A stretch of DNA of 64,000 nucleotides from Pseudomonas sichuanensis (GTDB lineage: Bacteria > Pseudomonadota > Gammaproteobacteria > Pseudomonadales > Pseudomonadaceae), in NCBI RefSeq assembly GCF_003231305.1, contig NZ_QKVM01000016.1, positions 1 to 64,000 on the forward strand. Direction: 5' to 3'. Below the pieces are notes generated by a model, which saw only the letters and a list, made by a program, of their open reading frames with translations, was not told the DNA's origin and ran no database searches. How positions within the stretch are numbered: position 1 is the stretch's first letter; every line of letters begins with the position of its first letter. A program made the translations under genes and the position numbers. Shown here one piece after another: positions 34,885-47,260 of this stretch.

Positions 34885-34911
34885 CAAACAGTTGTTTGAA
34901 ACATACGTTTC
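34885..34911. promoter_or_regulatory. Two overlapping PsrA boxes upstream of psrA
   Basis: CAAAC-N4-GTTTG (34885-34898) and GAAAC-N4-GTTTC (34898-34911) share one G. Both fit the (G/C)AAAC-N2-4-GTTT(G/C) consensus reported for PsrA. They lie 16-42 bp upstream of the start codon, suited to repression. Confidence 0.75.
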
Positions 34912-34964
34912 AGGCCTGCTGATGTCAAGGCTCGGTGACCGGGCAGTCGCCATTTAAAAGCGCC

Positions 34965-35027
34965 AAGCCACAAGCTGCAAGCGACAAGATGCGCGGGGCT
35001 TTTGATCTTTCTTGCAGCTTGCGGCTT
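34965..35027. repeat. Inverted repeat of the CAAGCTGCAAG type
   Basis: 17-bp arms (34965-34981 and 35011-35027) match at 16 of 17 positions around a 29-nt loop. It separates the psrA and lexA promoters; the right arm ends in the lexA -35 box. Possibly an insulator or a fragment of an intergenic repeat family unrelated to the REPs here. Confidence 0.6.
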
Positions 35028-35077
35028 GCAGCTCGCAACTCACTGTATATAATCCCAGTCACTGTATAAAAAGACAG
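35026..35077 (+). promoter_or_regulatory. lexA promoter with two SOS boxes
   Basis: TTGCAG (35026-35031), 16-bp spacer, TATAAT (35048-35053). LexA boxes CTGTATATAATCCCAG (35043-35058) and CTGTATAAAAAGACAG (35062-35077) lie 3 bp apart, the first covering the -10 box. The second is closer to the full consensus on its right half. Confidence 0.9.
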
Positions 35078-35088
35078 AGTCCTCGCCC

Positions 35089-35697
35089 ATGCTGAAACTG
35101 ACGCCACGCCAAGCCGAGATCCTGGCTTTCATCAAACGCTGCCTCGAAGACAACGGCTTCCCTCCGACCCGTGCCGAGATCGCTCAGGAACTGGGCTTCA
35201 AGTCGCCCAATGCGGCCGAGGAACACCTCAAGGCACTGGCGCGCAAGGGCGCCATCGAGATGACCCCCGGCGCCTCGCGCGGCATCCGCATCCCCGGCCT
35301 GGAAGCCAAGGCCGAAGAGCACGGCCTGCCGATCATTGGCCGAGTCGCCGCAGGTGCGCCGATCCTCGCCGAACAGCACATCGAAGACTCCTGCAACATC
35401 AACCCGGCATTCTTCCACCCCCGCGCCGACTACCTGCTGCGCGTGCACGGCATGAGCATGAAGGACATCGGCATCTTCGACGGCGACCTGCTCGCCGTGC
35501 ACACCACCCGCGAGGCCCGCAACGGCCAGGTGGTGGTCGCGCGCATCGGTGACGAAGTAACCGTCAAACGCTTCCAGCGTGAAGGCAGCAAGGTCTGGCT
35601 GATTGCTGAAAACCCGGAATTCGCCCCAATCGAAGTCGACCTGAAAGAGCAGGAACTGGTGATTGAGGGCTTGAGCGTTGGCGTCCTGCGCCGCTGA
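35089..35697 (+). CDS. lexA: SOS repressor LexA
   Basis: Represses DNA-damage genes and cleaves itself when RecA filaments form. The 202-residue protein has a winged-helix domain (1-70, with [23 protein letters not shown]) and an S24 peptidase domain: cleavage site Ala88-Gly89 in RVAAGAPI, Ser123 in GMSMKDIGI and Lys160 in VTVKRF. Autoregulation is indicated by the two SOS boxes. sulA follows after 13 bp in the same operon. Confidence 0.98.
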   Translation: MLKLTPRQAEILAFIKRCLEDNGFPPTRAEIAQELGFKSPNAAEEHLKALARKGAIEMTPGASRGIRIPGLEAKAEEHGLPIIGRVAAGAPILAEQHIEDSCNINPAFFHPRADYLLRVHGMSMKDIGIFDGDLLAVHTTREARNGQVVVARIGDEVTVKRFQREGSKVWLIAENPEFAPIEVDLKEQELVIEGLSVGVLRR

Positions 35698-35710
35698 TCG
35701 AGGAGGCGTC

Positions 35711-36187
35711 ATGCAGCCGTTCATCCCTGCACCGCAACAAGTCCAGTTGCCACTGTTCGAGGCATTTTTCGCCAATCCGGTTCTGCCGGGCTTCAAGGCC
35801 CGCGAACAGCCGCGCAAAAGCATCCAGCCCGAGCTGTTCAGCGAACTGGCTCTGCGCGGCGCCCCTGGCCATTGCCAGAGCCTGCTGGCACCTGTTTTGC
35901 GCGAGCTCAGCGAAGAGGACGACAGCCGCTGGCTCACCTTGATCGCCCCGCCTGCCAGCCTCACGCAAGCATGGCTGCGCGACGCCGGCCTCAACCGCGA
36001 ACGCATCCTGCTGCTTCAGCCAGGCAGCAACCAGAACGCCCTGCAGCTGGCTTGCGAAGCTTTGCGCCTGGGGCACAGCCATACCGTCGTCAGCTGGCTG
36101 GGCAGCGTGAGCAGCAGCGCCCGGCAACAACTGCTGCGCGCCGCCGCCAGCGGAAAAGCACAAAGCCTGAACATCCGCCTTGGCTGA
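35711..36187 (+). CDS. sulA: SOS cell-division inhibitor SulA
   Basis: Binds FtsZ and blocks septation during SOS. The 158-residue protein fits the SulA family (LTLIAPPASLTQAWLRDAGLNRERILLLQ, LRLGHSHTVVSWLG). The start at 35711 has a perfect AGGAGG site 5 bp upstream. Being second in the lexA operon is the usual Pseudomonas arrangement. Its stop codon lies inside a 15-bp inverted repeat. Confidence 0.92.
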   Translation: MQPFIPAPQQVQLPLFEAFFANPVLPGFKAREQPRKSIQPELFSELALRGAPGHCQSLLAPVLRELSEEDDSRWLTLIAPPASLTQAWLRDAGLNRERILLLQPGSNQNALQLACEALRLGHSHTVVSWLGSVSSSARQQLLRAAASGKAQSLNIRLG

Positions 36188-36200
36188 TGTTCAGGCTTTG
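36161..36200 (+). terminator. Hairpin at the sulA stop codon
   Basis: Perfect 15-bp arms (36161-36175 and 36186-36200) with a 10-nt loop that includes the first two bases of the TGA stop's context. There is no long T-run, so termination may be partial. Confidence 0.6.
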
Positions 36201-36238
36201 CCTGTCATCCGTTTGTAGCCGTGAGCCTCTAGCGTGGC

Positions 36239-36472
36239 TCAGTGAAGGACGCGCGGCCCTTCATCACGCTCGAAATCGCCCTCTACCAAGCGACCGGCCA
36301 TTTGCACACCGACGCTGAGCATGGCCTTGGCCACTTCCACATGCTGTCCTTGCAGGAATGCCTTGGCATCCTCGGAGAAATCCAGGGTTACCAGGGAACC
36401 TTCATCCTCGGCGCGGCGCAGCTCGATCCGGCCATCAGGCAACTCGACAATTTCTAGAAAGGACGTTGACAT
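36239..36472 (-). CDS. Conserved small protein of unknown function
   Basis: A 77-residue acidic protein (MSTSFLEIVELPDGRIELRRAEDE...). No known domain is recognised. The sequence suggests a short beta-hairpin start followed by an amphipathic helix (AKAFLQGQHVEVAKAMLSVGVQMAGRLVE). Homologues occupy the same place next to sulA in other Pseudomonas. The start at 36472 follows AACGTCCTTTCTAG in reverse sense, so the ribosome-binding site is weak to moderate. It lies downstream of the 36526 gene and may be co-transcribed with it. Confidence 0.7.
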   Translation of the reverse strand: MSTSFLEIVELPDGRIELRRAEDEGSLVTLDFSEDAKAFLQGQHVEVAKAMLSVGVQMAGRLVEGDFERDEGPRVLH

Positions 36473-36525
36473 ACTTGGGGCCTGCTTTTCACGAAAGGCC
36501 GATAGTGTATCAGCCATGATTGCTG

Positions 36526-37047
36526 TCAGCACTCACTCAGCGCGTCGCGGAATCGTCTCACCAAGCCCTTCAAATGCTTCCGCCAATCTTCAAGCTCTTC
36601 TTGCGAGAGCTCTAGCGGCTCGGGCTCATCCAGATTGACCGCCTGGATCAATGGCTGGGTTACATCGGTTTTCGCGCTTTTCTTCGCGACCGGCGGTCGG
36701 AACAAATCGGCATAAGCTGCAAGCAGGCGAGCCAGCCAGGTTTCCGGCTGCCGTGCCAGTTCCAGCATCTCTGCCATCTCCGGAATTGCCACGCTCTGCA
36801 GCACCTCATCGTTGAGCAGCAGCTCAGCCCGTGCCGCGGCCGCTTGCGGCAAGCGGTAGAAACCGGCGATTTCATGGCACAAGCCCAGCAACGCACCATA
36901 CAGATGGAACAACGCCGCTTCGCGCTCGGCCTGGACCAACCCCTGGGCGTTCATGGCACCGCTTGCAGTGGCCTTGGCCATGGACTCCAGCGCAAGGCCA
37001 GCAAAGAACAGTTTCTGATTGGTGCGGGTGTAGAGTTCCTGGGCCAT
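36526..37047 (-). CDS. DUF6586 family protein
   Basis: A 173-residue mostly helical cytoplasmic protein (MAQELYTRTNQKLFFAGLALESMAKA..., HLYGALLGLCHEIAGFYRLP, and an acidic C-terminal QEELEDWRKHLKGLVRRFRDALSEC). It matches the Pseudomonas family labelled DUF6586; function unknown. The start at 37047 has GGAGGTCACCC upstream, a strong site. It lies downstream of topA on the same strand, separated by a 25-bp hairpin. Confidence 0.75.
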   Translation of the reverse strand: MAQELYTRTNQKLFFAGLALESMAKATASGAMNAQGLVQAEREAALFHLYGALLGLCHEIAGFYRLPQAAAARAELLLNDEVLQSVAIPEMAEMLELARQPETWLARLLAAYADLFRPPVAKKSAKTDVTQPLIQAVNLDEPEPLELSQEELEDWRKHLKGLVRRFRDALSEC

Positions 37048-37124
37048 TTCGGGTGACCTCCTGAAGGCTGCAAGGCGATTGCCTGCAGTTTCAGGGATTG
37101 CGCTTTGCTTGTCATCAAATGAGT

Positions 37125-37178
37125 GGGGCCGCTTGGCCCCCATCGCCGGCAAACCGGTGATGGGGGCCAAGCGGCCCC
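37125..37178. terminator. Very long hairpin downstream of topA
   Basis: 25-bp arms (37125-37149 and 37154-37178) with one mismatch and a 4-nt loop CAAA. Arms contain GGGGCCGCTTGGCCCCCATC and its inverse. There is no T-run on either side. It lies 18 bp past the topA stop and may block readthrough or protect the 3' end. Confidence 0.8.
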
Positions 37179-37183
37179 GATCA

Positions 37184-37205
37184 AAGCGCTGATCGATCAG
37201 CGCTT
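37184..37205. other. 22-bp perfect palindrome across the topA stop
   Basis: Twenty-two bases around GATCGATC (AAGCGCTGATC and its exact inverse) cover the last codons and stop of topA. It is close to the hairpin at 37125-37178. It could be a protein site or RNA fold; no known motif matches. Confidence 0.7.
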
Positions 37206-39806
37206 GTCTTCGACCTTCCACGCCTTGCCGTCGTAGAACGCCTTCCAGCCAGTCGGCTTACCGTCGACTTCAGACTGAACGTACTGCTCCTTGGTCTTGC
37301 GGCTGTAGCGGATCACCGCCGGGCGACCTTCAGGATCCTTCTGCGGCGCTTCGCAGAGGAAGTGGTATTTCGGATCGATCTCGTGCTTGTGCGGCACGAT
37401 CTCCAGCACCAGCGGCGCACGGGTTTCGCGATTCTTGGGGAACTGGCTGGCGGCCAGGAACAGACCTGAGGCACCGTCACGCAGCACGTAGGTGTCGTCG
37501 ACCTTCTCGCACTTGAGCTCGGGCATGTCCACCTTGTCCATCTTCGGTGGCGCCGCCTCGCCGCTCTTGAGCAGCTTGCGGGTGTTCTTGCACGTCGCAT
37601 TGGTGCAACCGAAGAACTTGCCGAAACGGCCGGTCTTGAGCTGCATCTCGCTGCCGCACTTGTCGCATTCCAGGCTCGGCCCTTCGTAACCCTTGATGCG
37701 GTAGCTGCCCTCTTCGATCTCGTAGCCGACGCAATCCGGGTTGTTGCCGCAGATGTGCAGCTTGCGCTTCTCGTCGAGCAGGTAGGCGTCCATCGCGGTC
37801 GAGCAGATAGGGCAGCGATGCTTGCCACGCAATACCAGCGACTCGGACTCACCTTCGTCGTCGGCAGCAATCTCGTCGCCCGGCACCAGGTTCACAGTGG
37901 CCTTGCAACGCTCTTTGGGTGGCAGGCTATAGCCCGAGCAGCCAAGGAATACGCCGGTGGAGGCCGTGCGGATCATCATCGGCCGCCCGCATTCCTTGCA
38001 CTCGATATTGGTTGGGGTCGGCTGGTTGGCACGCATGCCATGCTCGGTGGACTCGGCGGTTTGCAGCTTCTTGCTGAAGTCACCGTAGAACTCGTCCAGC
38101 ACGTTCTTCCAGTCACGCTCGCCCTGGGCTACGTCGTCGAGGTTCTCTTCCATGCCAGCGGTAAAGCCGTAGTCCATCAGGTTGGAGAAACTCTCCGACA
38201 GGCGTTCAGTGACGATGTCGCCCATTTTCTCGGAGTAGAAGCGGCGATTGTGCAGGGTCACATAGCCACGATCCTGGATGGTCGAAATGATCGCGGCATA
38301 GGTCGATGGTCGGCCGATACCGCGCTTTTCCATTTCCTTGACCAGGCTGGCTTCGGTGAAACGCGCCGGCGGCTTGGTGAAGTGCTGGCTAGGGTCGATC
38401 TGGATCAGTTTGAGCGCTTCGCCCTGCGCCATGTCTGGCAGCACGTCGTCTTCACCTGGCTTGCTCTGCTGCGGCAATACACGGGTGTAACCGTCGAACT
38501 TGAGGATACGGCCTTTGGCACGCAGCTCGAAATCGCCAGCCGCCACGGTAACGCTGGTGGACAGGTACTGCGCCGGCGGCATCTGGCAGGCCAGGAACTG
38601 GCGCCAGATCAGCTCGTACAGGCGCTCGGCATCACGCTCCATGCCGGTGAGCTTGGTCGGGTGGGTGTTGACGTCGGACGGGCGAATCGCCTCGTGCGCT
38701 TCCTGGGCCCCTTCCTTGCTACCGTAGACGATGGGCGCGGCCGGCAGGTACTGCTTGCCGAACTCTTTCTCGATGTAGCTGCGCGCCATTTCCACGGCAT
38801 CGACCGACAGGTTGGTCGAGTCGGTACGCATGTAGGTGATGTAACCGGCTTCATACAGACGCTGGGCCATCATCATGGTTTTCTTCACCCCATAGCCCAG
38901 GCGGTTGCTCGCGGCTTGCTGCAGGGTGGAGGTGATGAACGGTGCCGAGGGCTTGCTGCTGGTCGGCCGGTCTTCGCGCTTGCTGACGCTGTAGCTCGAC
39001 GCCTTGAGCTTCTCCAGCGCGGCCATGGCCTGGGCTTCGTTGAGTGGTTTGAAGGCTTCGCCCTTCTCGCGCGCCACTTCGAAGCGCACCTTGGCGTTCT
39101 TGGCGGTACCCAGGTCGGCGTGGACTTCCCAGTATTCTTCCGGGTTGAAAGCGCGGATCTCGCGCTCACGCTCGACGACCAGCTTCACCGCCACCGACTG
39201 CACACGGCCAGCGGACAGGCCACGGGCGATTTTAGCCCACAGCAACGGCGAAACCATGTAACCCACCACGCGATCGAGGAAACGACGCGCCTGCTGGGCA
39301 TTGACCCGATCGATATCGAGCTCGCCCGGCTGCGAGAACGCTTCCTGGATGGCTTTCTTGGTAATTTCGTTGAACACCACACGCTTGTAGCGGCTGTCGT
39401 CACCACCGATGGCTTCGCGCAGGTGCCAGGCAATGGCTTCCCCCTCGCGATCCAAGTCGGTTGCGAGATAGATGGTGTCGGCATCCTTGGCCAGGCGGCG
39501 CAGCTCTTCGATCACCTTCTCCTTGCCGGGAAGGATCTCGTACTTGGCTTTCCAACCGGCCTCAGGGTCGACGCCCATGCGTGCCACCAGCGTGCGGCGG
39601 GCCTTTTCCTTGGGCGTCAGTGCCGGAGCCTCAGCTGCGGCCTTGCCACGCTTGGCCGCCGGTTCCTTGCTCGCACTGGCGGAACCGCTGGTGGGGAGGT
39701 CGCGGATATGGCCGATACTCGACTTCACCACGTACTGGTTGCCCAGGTACTTGTTGATGGTCTTGGCCTTGGCCGGGGATTCCACAATGACCAGCGATTT
39801 GCCCAT
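37197..39806 (-). CDS. topA: DNA topoisomerase I
   Basis: Type IA topoisomerase that relaxes negative supercoils. 869 residues: Toprim domain (about 1-150) with [12 protein letters not shown] and [15 protein letters not shown], then the catalytic core with the active-site tyrosine in [15 protein letters not shown], followed by C4 zinc-ribbon repeats starting [25 protein letters not shown] and [26 protein letters not shown]. An insertion rich in Ala/Lys (about 40-65) interrupts the Toprim N-terminus, as in other pseudomonads. A strong promoter lies at 39868-39896. Confidence 0.97.
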   Translation of the reverse strand: MGKSLVIVESPAKAKTINKYLGNQYVVKSSIGHIRDLPTSGSASASKEPAAKRGKAAAEAPALTPKEKARRTLVARMGVDPEAGWKAKYEILPGKEKVIEELRRLAKDADTIYLATDLDREGEAIAWHLREAIGGDDSRYKRVVFNEITKKAIQEAFSQPGELDIDRVNAQQARRFLDRVVGYMVSPLLWAKIARGLSAGRVQSVAVKLVVEREREIRAFNPEEYWEVHADLGTAKNAKVRFEVAREKGEAFKPLNEAQAMAALEKLKASSYSVSKREDRPTSSKPSAPFITSTLQQAASNRLGYGVKKTMMMAQRLYEAGYITYMRTDSTNLSVDAVEMARSYIEKEFGKQYLPAAPIVYGSKEGAQEAHEAIRPSDVNTHPTKLTGMERDAERLYELIWRQFLACQMPPAQYLSTSVTVAAGDFELRAKGRILKFDGYTRVLPQQSKPGEDDVLPDMAQGEALKLIQIDPSQHFTKPPARFTEASLVKEMEKRGIGRPSTYAAIISTIQDRGYVTLHNRRFYSEKMGDIVTERLSESFSNLMDYGFTAGMEENLDDVAQGERDWKNVLDEFYGDFSKKLQTAESTEHGMRANQPTPTNIECKECGRPMMIRTASTGVFLGCSGYSLPPKERCKATVNLVPGDEIAADDEGESESLVLRGKHRCPICSTAMDAYLLDEKRKLHICGNNPDCVGYEIEEGSYRIKGYEGPSLECDKCGSEMQLKTGRFGKFFGCTNATCKNTRKLLKSGEAAPPKMDKVDMPELKCEKVDDTYVLRDGASGLFLAASQFPKNRETRAPLVLEIVPHKHEIDPKYHFLCEAPQKDPEGRPAVIRYSRKTKEQYVQSEVDGKPTGWKAFYDGKAWKVEDKR

Positions 39807-39867
39807 GGATCGGAGTATTCCTGAATCTGAAGATGAAAAACGCGTCAGGTGCCAGACGCGGCACCGC

Positions 39868-39896
39868 TATATATAGTGGCAAAACAGTGAGGTCAA
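39868..39896 (-). promoter_or_regulatory. Sigma-70 promoter of topA
   Basis: On the minus strand TTGACC (39896-39891), 17-bp spacer, TATATA (39873-39868), followed by a GC-rich discriminator GCGGTGCC. Such discriminators often make promoters sensitive to supercoiling, which suits topA. Confidence 0.75.
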
Positions 39897-39906
39897 GCGC
39901 GAACGC

Positions 39907-40158
39907 TCAGTCGCCGGCCTTGGCCAGCAACCCGGACAGCCCTTCTTCGGCCTCGACCAAAGCAAAGCGTGGCACCTGCTCGCCGTCAACCTCGACCGAC
40001 TCCAGGAACATCGAAAGCGGCCTCACCCACAGGCCGAACTCGCCGTACAGAGCCTGGTAGAACACCACCCACTCTTCGGTCTCGGAGTGGCGCGCAGCGC
40101 CGAACACACGATACTCGGGGCCCTTGTAGTGCCGGTACACACCGGGTTGTATCTGCAT
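39907..40158 (-). CDS. DUF1653 family protein
   Basis: An 83-residue protein with the DUF1653 pattern: MQIQPGVYRHYKGPEYRVFGAARHSETEEWVVFYQALYG and the end WVRPLSMFLESV. It is a small all-beta, probably cytoplasmic protein of unknown function, often found as a stand-alone gene. The start at 40158 places QPGVYRHYKG at the N-terminus as in relatives. It lies between topA and fadA on the same strand with its own preceding terminator. Confidence 0.88.
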   Translation of the reverse strand: MQIQPGVYRHYKGPEYRVFGAARHSETEEWVVFYQALYGEFGLWVRPLSMFLESVEVDGEQVPRFALVEAEEGLSGLLAKAGD

Positions 40159-40185
40159 GTCGCCCTGCCTCTTGAACAAATCCTG

Positions 40186-40219
40186 TAAAAAACAAAAACC
40201 GGGGCACAGGGCCCCGGTT
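40186..40219 (-). terminator. Terminator after fadA
   Basis: Minus-strand stem AACCGGGGC/GCCCCGGTT (arms 40211-40219 and 40197-40205) followed by TTTGTTTTTT: a canonical intrinsic terminator. Confidence 0.9.
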
Positions 40220-40236
40220 GCTGCCTTGCAACGCGA

Positions 40237-41427
<1,191 letters not shown>

Positions 41428-41443
41428 CTAGCTCGTTGGGCGC

Positions 41444-43591
<2,148 letters not shown>

Positions 43592-43723
43592 CAACTGATC
43601 TCCACGATATGGAAGCTGAACTGTACACGCCGATCGCTGGCGCAAGAGCCGGTCTGCCGGTGTCTTGCCGCAGGCACACCCGTCGGCGCGCTAATCGGGG
43701 TTCTGTAAGAGCGATCTGACATA

Positions 43724-43750
43724 CAAACGCTCAATTCATACGCCCGTTTG
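43724..43750. promoter_or_regulatory. Possible PsrA-type half-site pair upstream of fadB
   Basis: CAAACG and CGTTTG in inverted orientation with 15 bp between, so the half-site centres are about two helical turns apart. The usual PsrA box has N2-4, so this is a weak candidate only; fadBA is a known PsrA target in P. aeruginosa. Confidence 0.3.
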
Positions 43751-44010
43751 ATTTGGGTGTGCACACATTCTCCGAAAAGATCGGCGTTGTCAAATGCTCT
43801 CAAGCACCTTGAAAACGCGACTTTCCAGTCATTTTGTACGCAGCAGGCATCAAGCATGATGACAGTGATCGCCGACCATTCATGTCAGCGATAGACCATG
43901 GGCAAGCGCCAACGGCCGCATTTTATTAAACACGCTCGCCAACACTGGCTACACTGGCAGGTGTTCAACGTGTTCCCGGCCTGCCTGGCCTTTTCTGCGC
44001 AGCAGAACGC

Positions 44011-44052
44011 AAAGCGGCGCGCAGGAGCCTTCCGGTTCCTGCGCGCCGCTTT
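44011..44052. terminator. Strong hairpin terminator after the 44071 gene
   Basis: 19-bp arms AAAGCGGCGCGCAGGA.../...TCCTGCGCGCCGCTTT with one G-T pair and loop TTCC. AAA/TTT at the base makes it usable in both directions. Confidence 0.8.
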
Positions 44053-44070
44053 GTCGTTGTCGAGAAGGGA

Positions 44071-44508
44071 TCAGGCGAGAGTTTCGAGCACCTTGGCAAT
44101 ATCCTGCAAAACAGAATCTTCGCCGCGCTCACCCCAGAACAGGGCGATCATCCGGGCGTCGGCCTCGACCTTGTAAACGCTTTCTGGCAATCCAGCAAAG
44201 GCTTCGAGCAGCCGCGGGTCCTCACAGGGTTCACGGTAACGGTTCCACCACACACCTGGGCTGACCTGCCAGTAACACCAGCTGTCGTCACGCCCCTTGC
44301 GCCGTGCCCGGTGGTACTGCGGGCACGGGCTGGGCGGCTGTTTTTCCAGCCAGTGCGGCCAGTCCTGCGGCGCCAGCTGCATGGCCAGGCCCATGCGCCG
44401 CCCCTCCAGGCGCAGGTTCATCTGCCGGCTCTGCTTGCGCGAGGGGCGCAACCAGGCGAGCGGGCTGAGAATCAGCGCAAGGATTGACACCACCAGCCAT
44501 ACCGTCAT
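44071..44508 (-). CDS. Membrane-anchored conserved protein of unknown function
   Basis: A 145-residue protein: one N-terminal transmembrane helix (MTVWLVVSILALILSPLAWL, residues 1-20), a basic stretch RPSRKQSRQMNLRLEGRR, then a cytoplasmic Trp-rich domain (DWPHWLEK, DDSWCYWQVSPGVWWNRYREPCEDPRLLEAFAGLP). Similar Pseudomonas proteins are sometimes labelled YajC-like from the N-terminal anchor alone; I do not see YajC motifs. The start at 44508 begins the hydrophobic helix. It ends at a strong terminator and is divergent from the usp gene. Confidence 0.7.
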   Translation of the reverse strand: MTVWLVVSILALILSPLAWLRPSRKQSRQMNLRLEGRRMGLAMQLAPQDWPHWLEKQPPSPCPQYHRARRKGRDDSWCYWQVSPGVWWNRYREPCEDPRLLEAFAGLPESVYKVEADARMIALFWGERGEDSVLQDIAKVLETLA

Positions 44509-44618
44509 ATCTGTAGACCTTATAAAGCGTTGCAAATGAGCGGGTTACTCATGCTTCACGGACGACCCGCGCGAAAGCGACCATACTTCTTCTATCGCGA
44601 TTGTCAGGAGTACAGCTC

Positions 44619-45062
44619 ATGTCCTACGAACATCTTCTGGTCGCCGTCGACCTGACCGAAGAATGCGACCCGGTGATCAAGCGCGCGAAAGCGATCGCCT
44701 TGGGCAGCGGCGCGAAGGTCTCCCTGGTGCATATCGTCGAGCCAATGGCCATGGCCTTTGGCGGTGACGTGCCGATGGACCTCTCGCAACTGCAGCAGCA
44801 ACAGTTCGATCAGGCCAAGGAGCGCATGGACCGCCTGTTCAACAAGTATCCGGACATCAACCGAGGCGATTCGCACCTGGTGTATGGCCAGCCACGCCAG
44901 GAAATTCACCAGTTGGCGAAAGACCAGAAGTGCGACCTGATCGTGGTGGGCAGCCATGGCCGGCATGGCCTGGCACTGCTGCTGGGCAGCACCGCCAACG
45001 ATGTGCTGCACGGCGCGCCATGCGACGTATTGGCAGTACGCCTGCTGAAAAAAGCCGAATGA
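44619..45062 (+). CDS. Universal stress protein, UspA family
   Basis: A 147-residue single-domain Usp: HLLVAVDLTEECDPVIKRA at the N-terminus and the ATP-binding motif GSHGRHGLALLLGSTANDVLH near the C-terminus. Such proteins accumulate under growth arrest or stress; the partner is unknown. The start at 44619 has CAGGAG 8 bp upstream. It converges on uup across a REP-like hairpin. Confidence 0.94.
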   Translation: MSYEHLLVAVDLTEECDPVIKRAKAIALGSGAKVSLVHIVEPMAMAFGGDVPMDLSQLQQQQFDQAKERMDRLFNKYPDINRGDSHLVYGQPRQEIHQLAKDQKCDLIVVGSHGRHGLALLLGSTANDVLHGAPCDVLAVRLLKKAE

Positions 45063-45069
45063 TGCCTTG

Positions 45070-45120
45070 ATCGCGGGGCAAGTCGGAGCGGCAGTGTGGC
45101 GATCCGACTTGCCCCGCGAT
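45070..45120. repeat. Variant REP hairpin between convergent genes
   Basis: Exact 18-bp arms ATCGCGGGGCAAGTCGGA (45070-45087) and inverse (45103-45120). The outer half equals the common REP but the inner half is changed (AGTCGGA in place of AGCCCGCTCCC), and both arms changed together, so pairing is kept. Confidence 0.85.
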
Positions 45121-45124
45121 GATG

Positions 45125-47053
<1,929 letters not shown>

Positions 47054-47260
47054 GATCATCTCCAAAAACTGGGCGCGCATTCTACCCGACTTGCCTGCGC
47101 AGGGCATTAAAACCGCGTTGCCGGCAGCATCGCGTCGGATAACAACTCGATACAAGCACAGTGCTTTCACCGGCCCACAGCAAACGGCTAAGCTAGGCAG
47201 TAATACCCAACAGTGCTGGCTCCGCCGTCACTCTCTATGGTTCAACTGCCCGGACGTATC

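Larger units (their letters stand above)
43592..44070. other. Non-coding region upstream of fadB
   Basis: No gene is seen in these 479 bp. They hold the fadB control region, including an inverted repeat CAAACG (43724-43729) / CGTTTG (43745-43750) made of PsrA-like half-sites 15 bp apart and a TTGACA about 60 bp further upstream, and a strong hairpin at 44011-44052. The middle is AT-richer than the flanks. Confidence 0.6.

Noticed and set aside
37755..39824. 689-residue ORF antisense to topA
   Set aside because: Shadow of topA, no recognisable domain.
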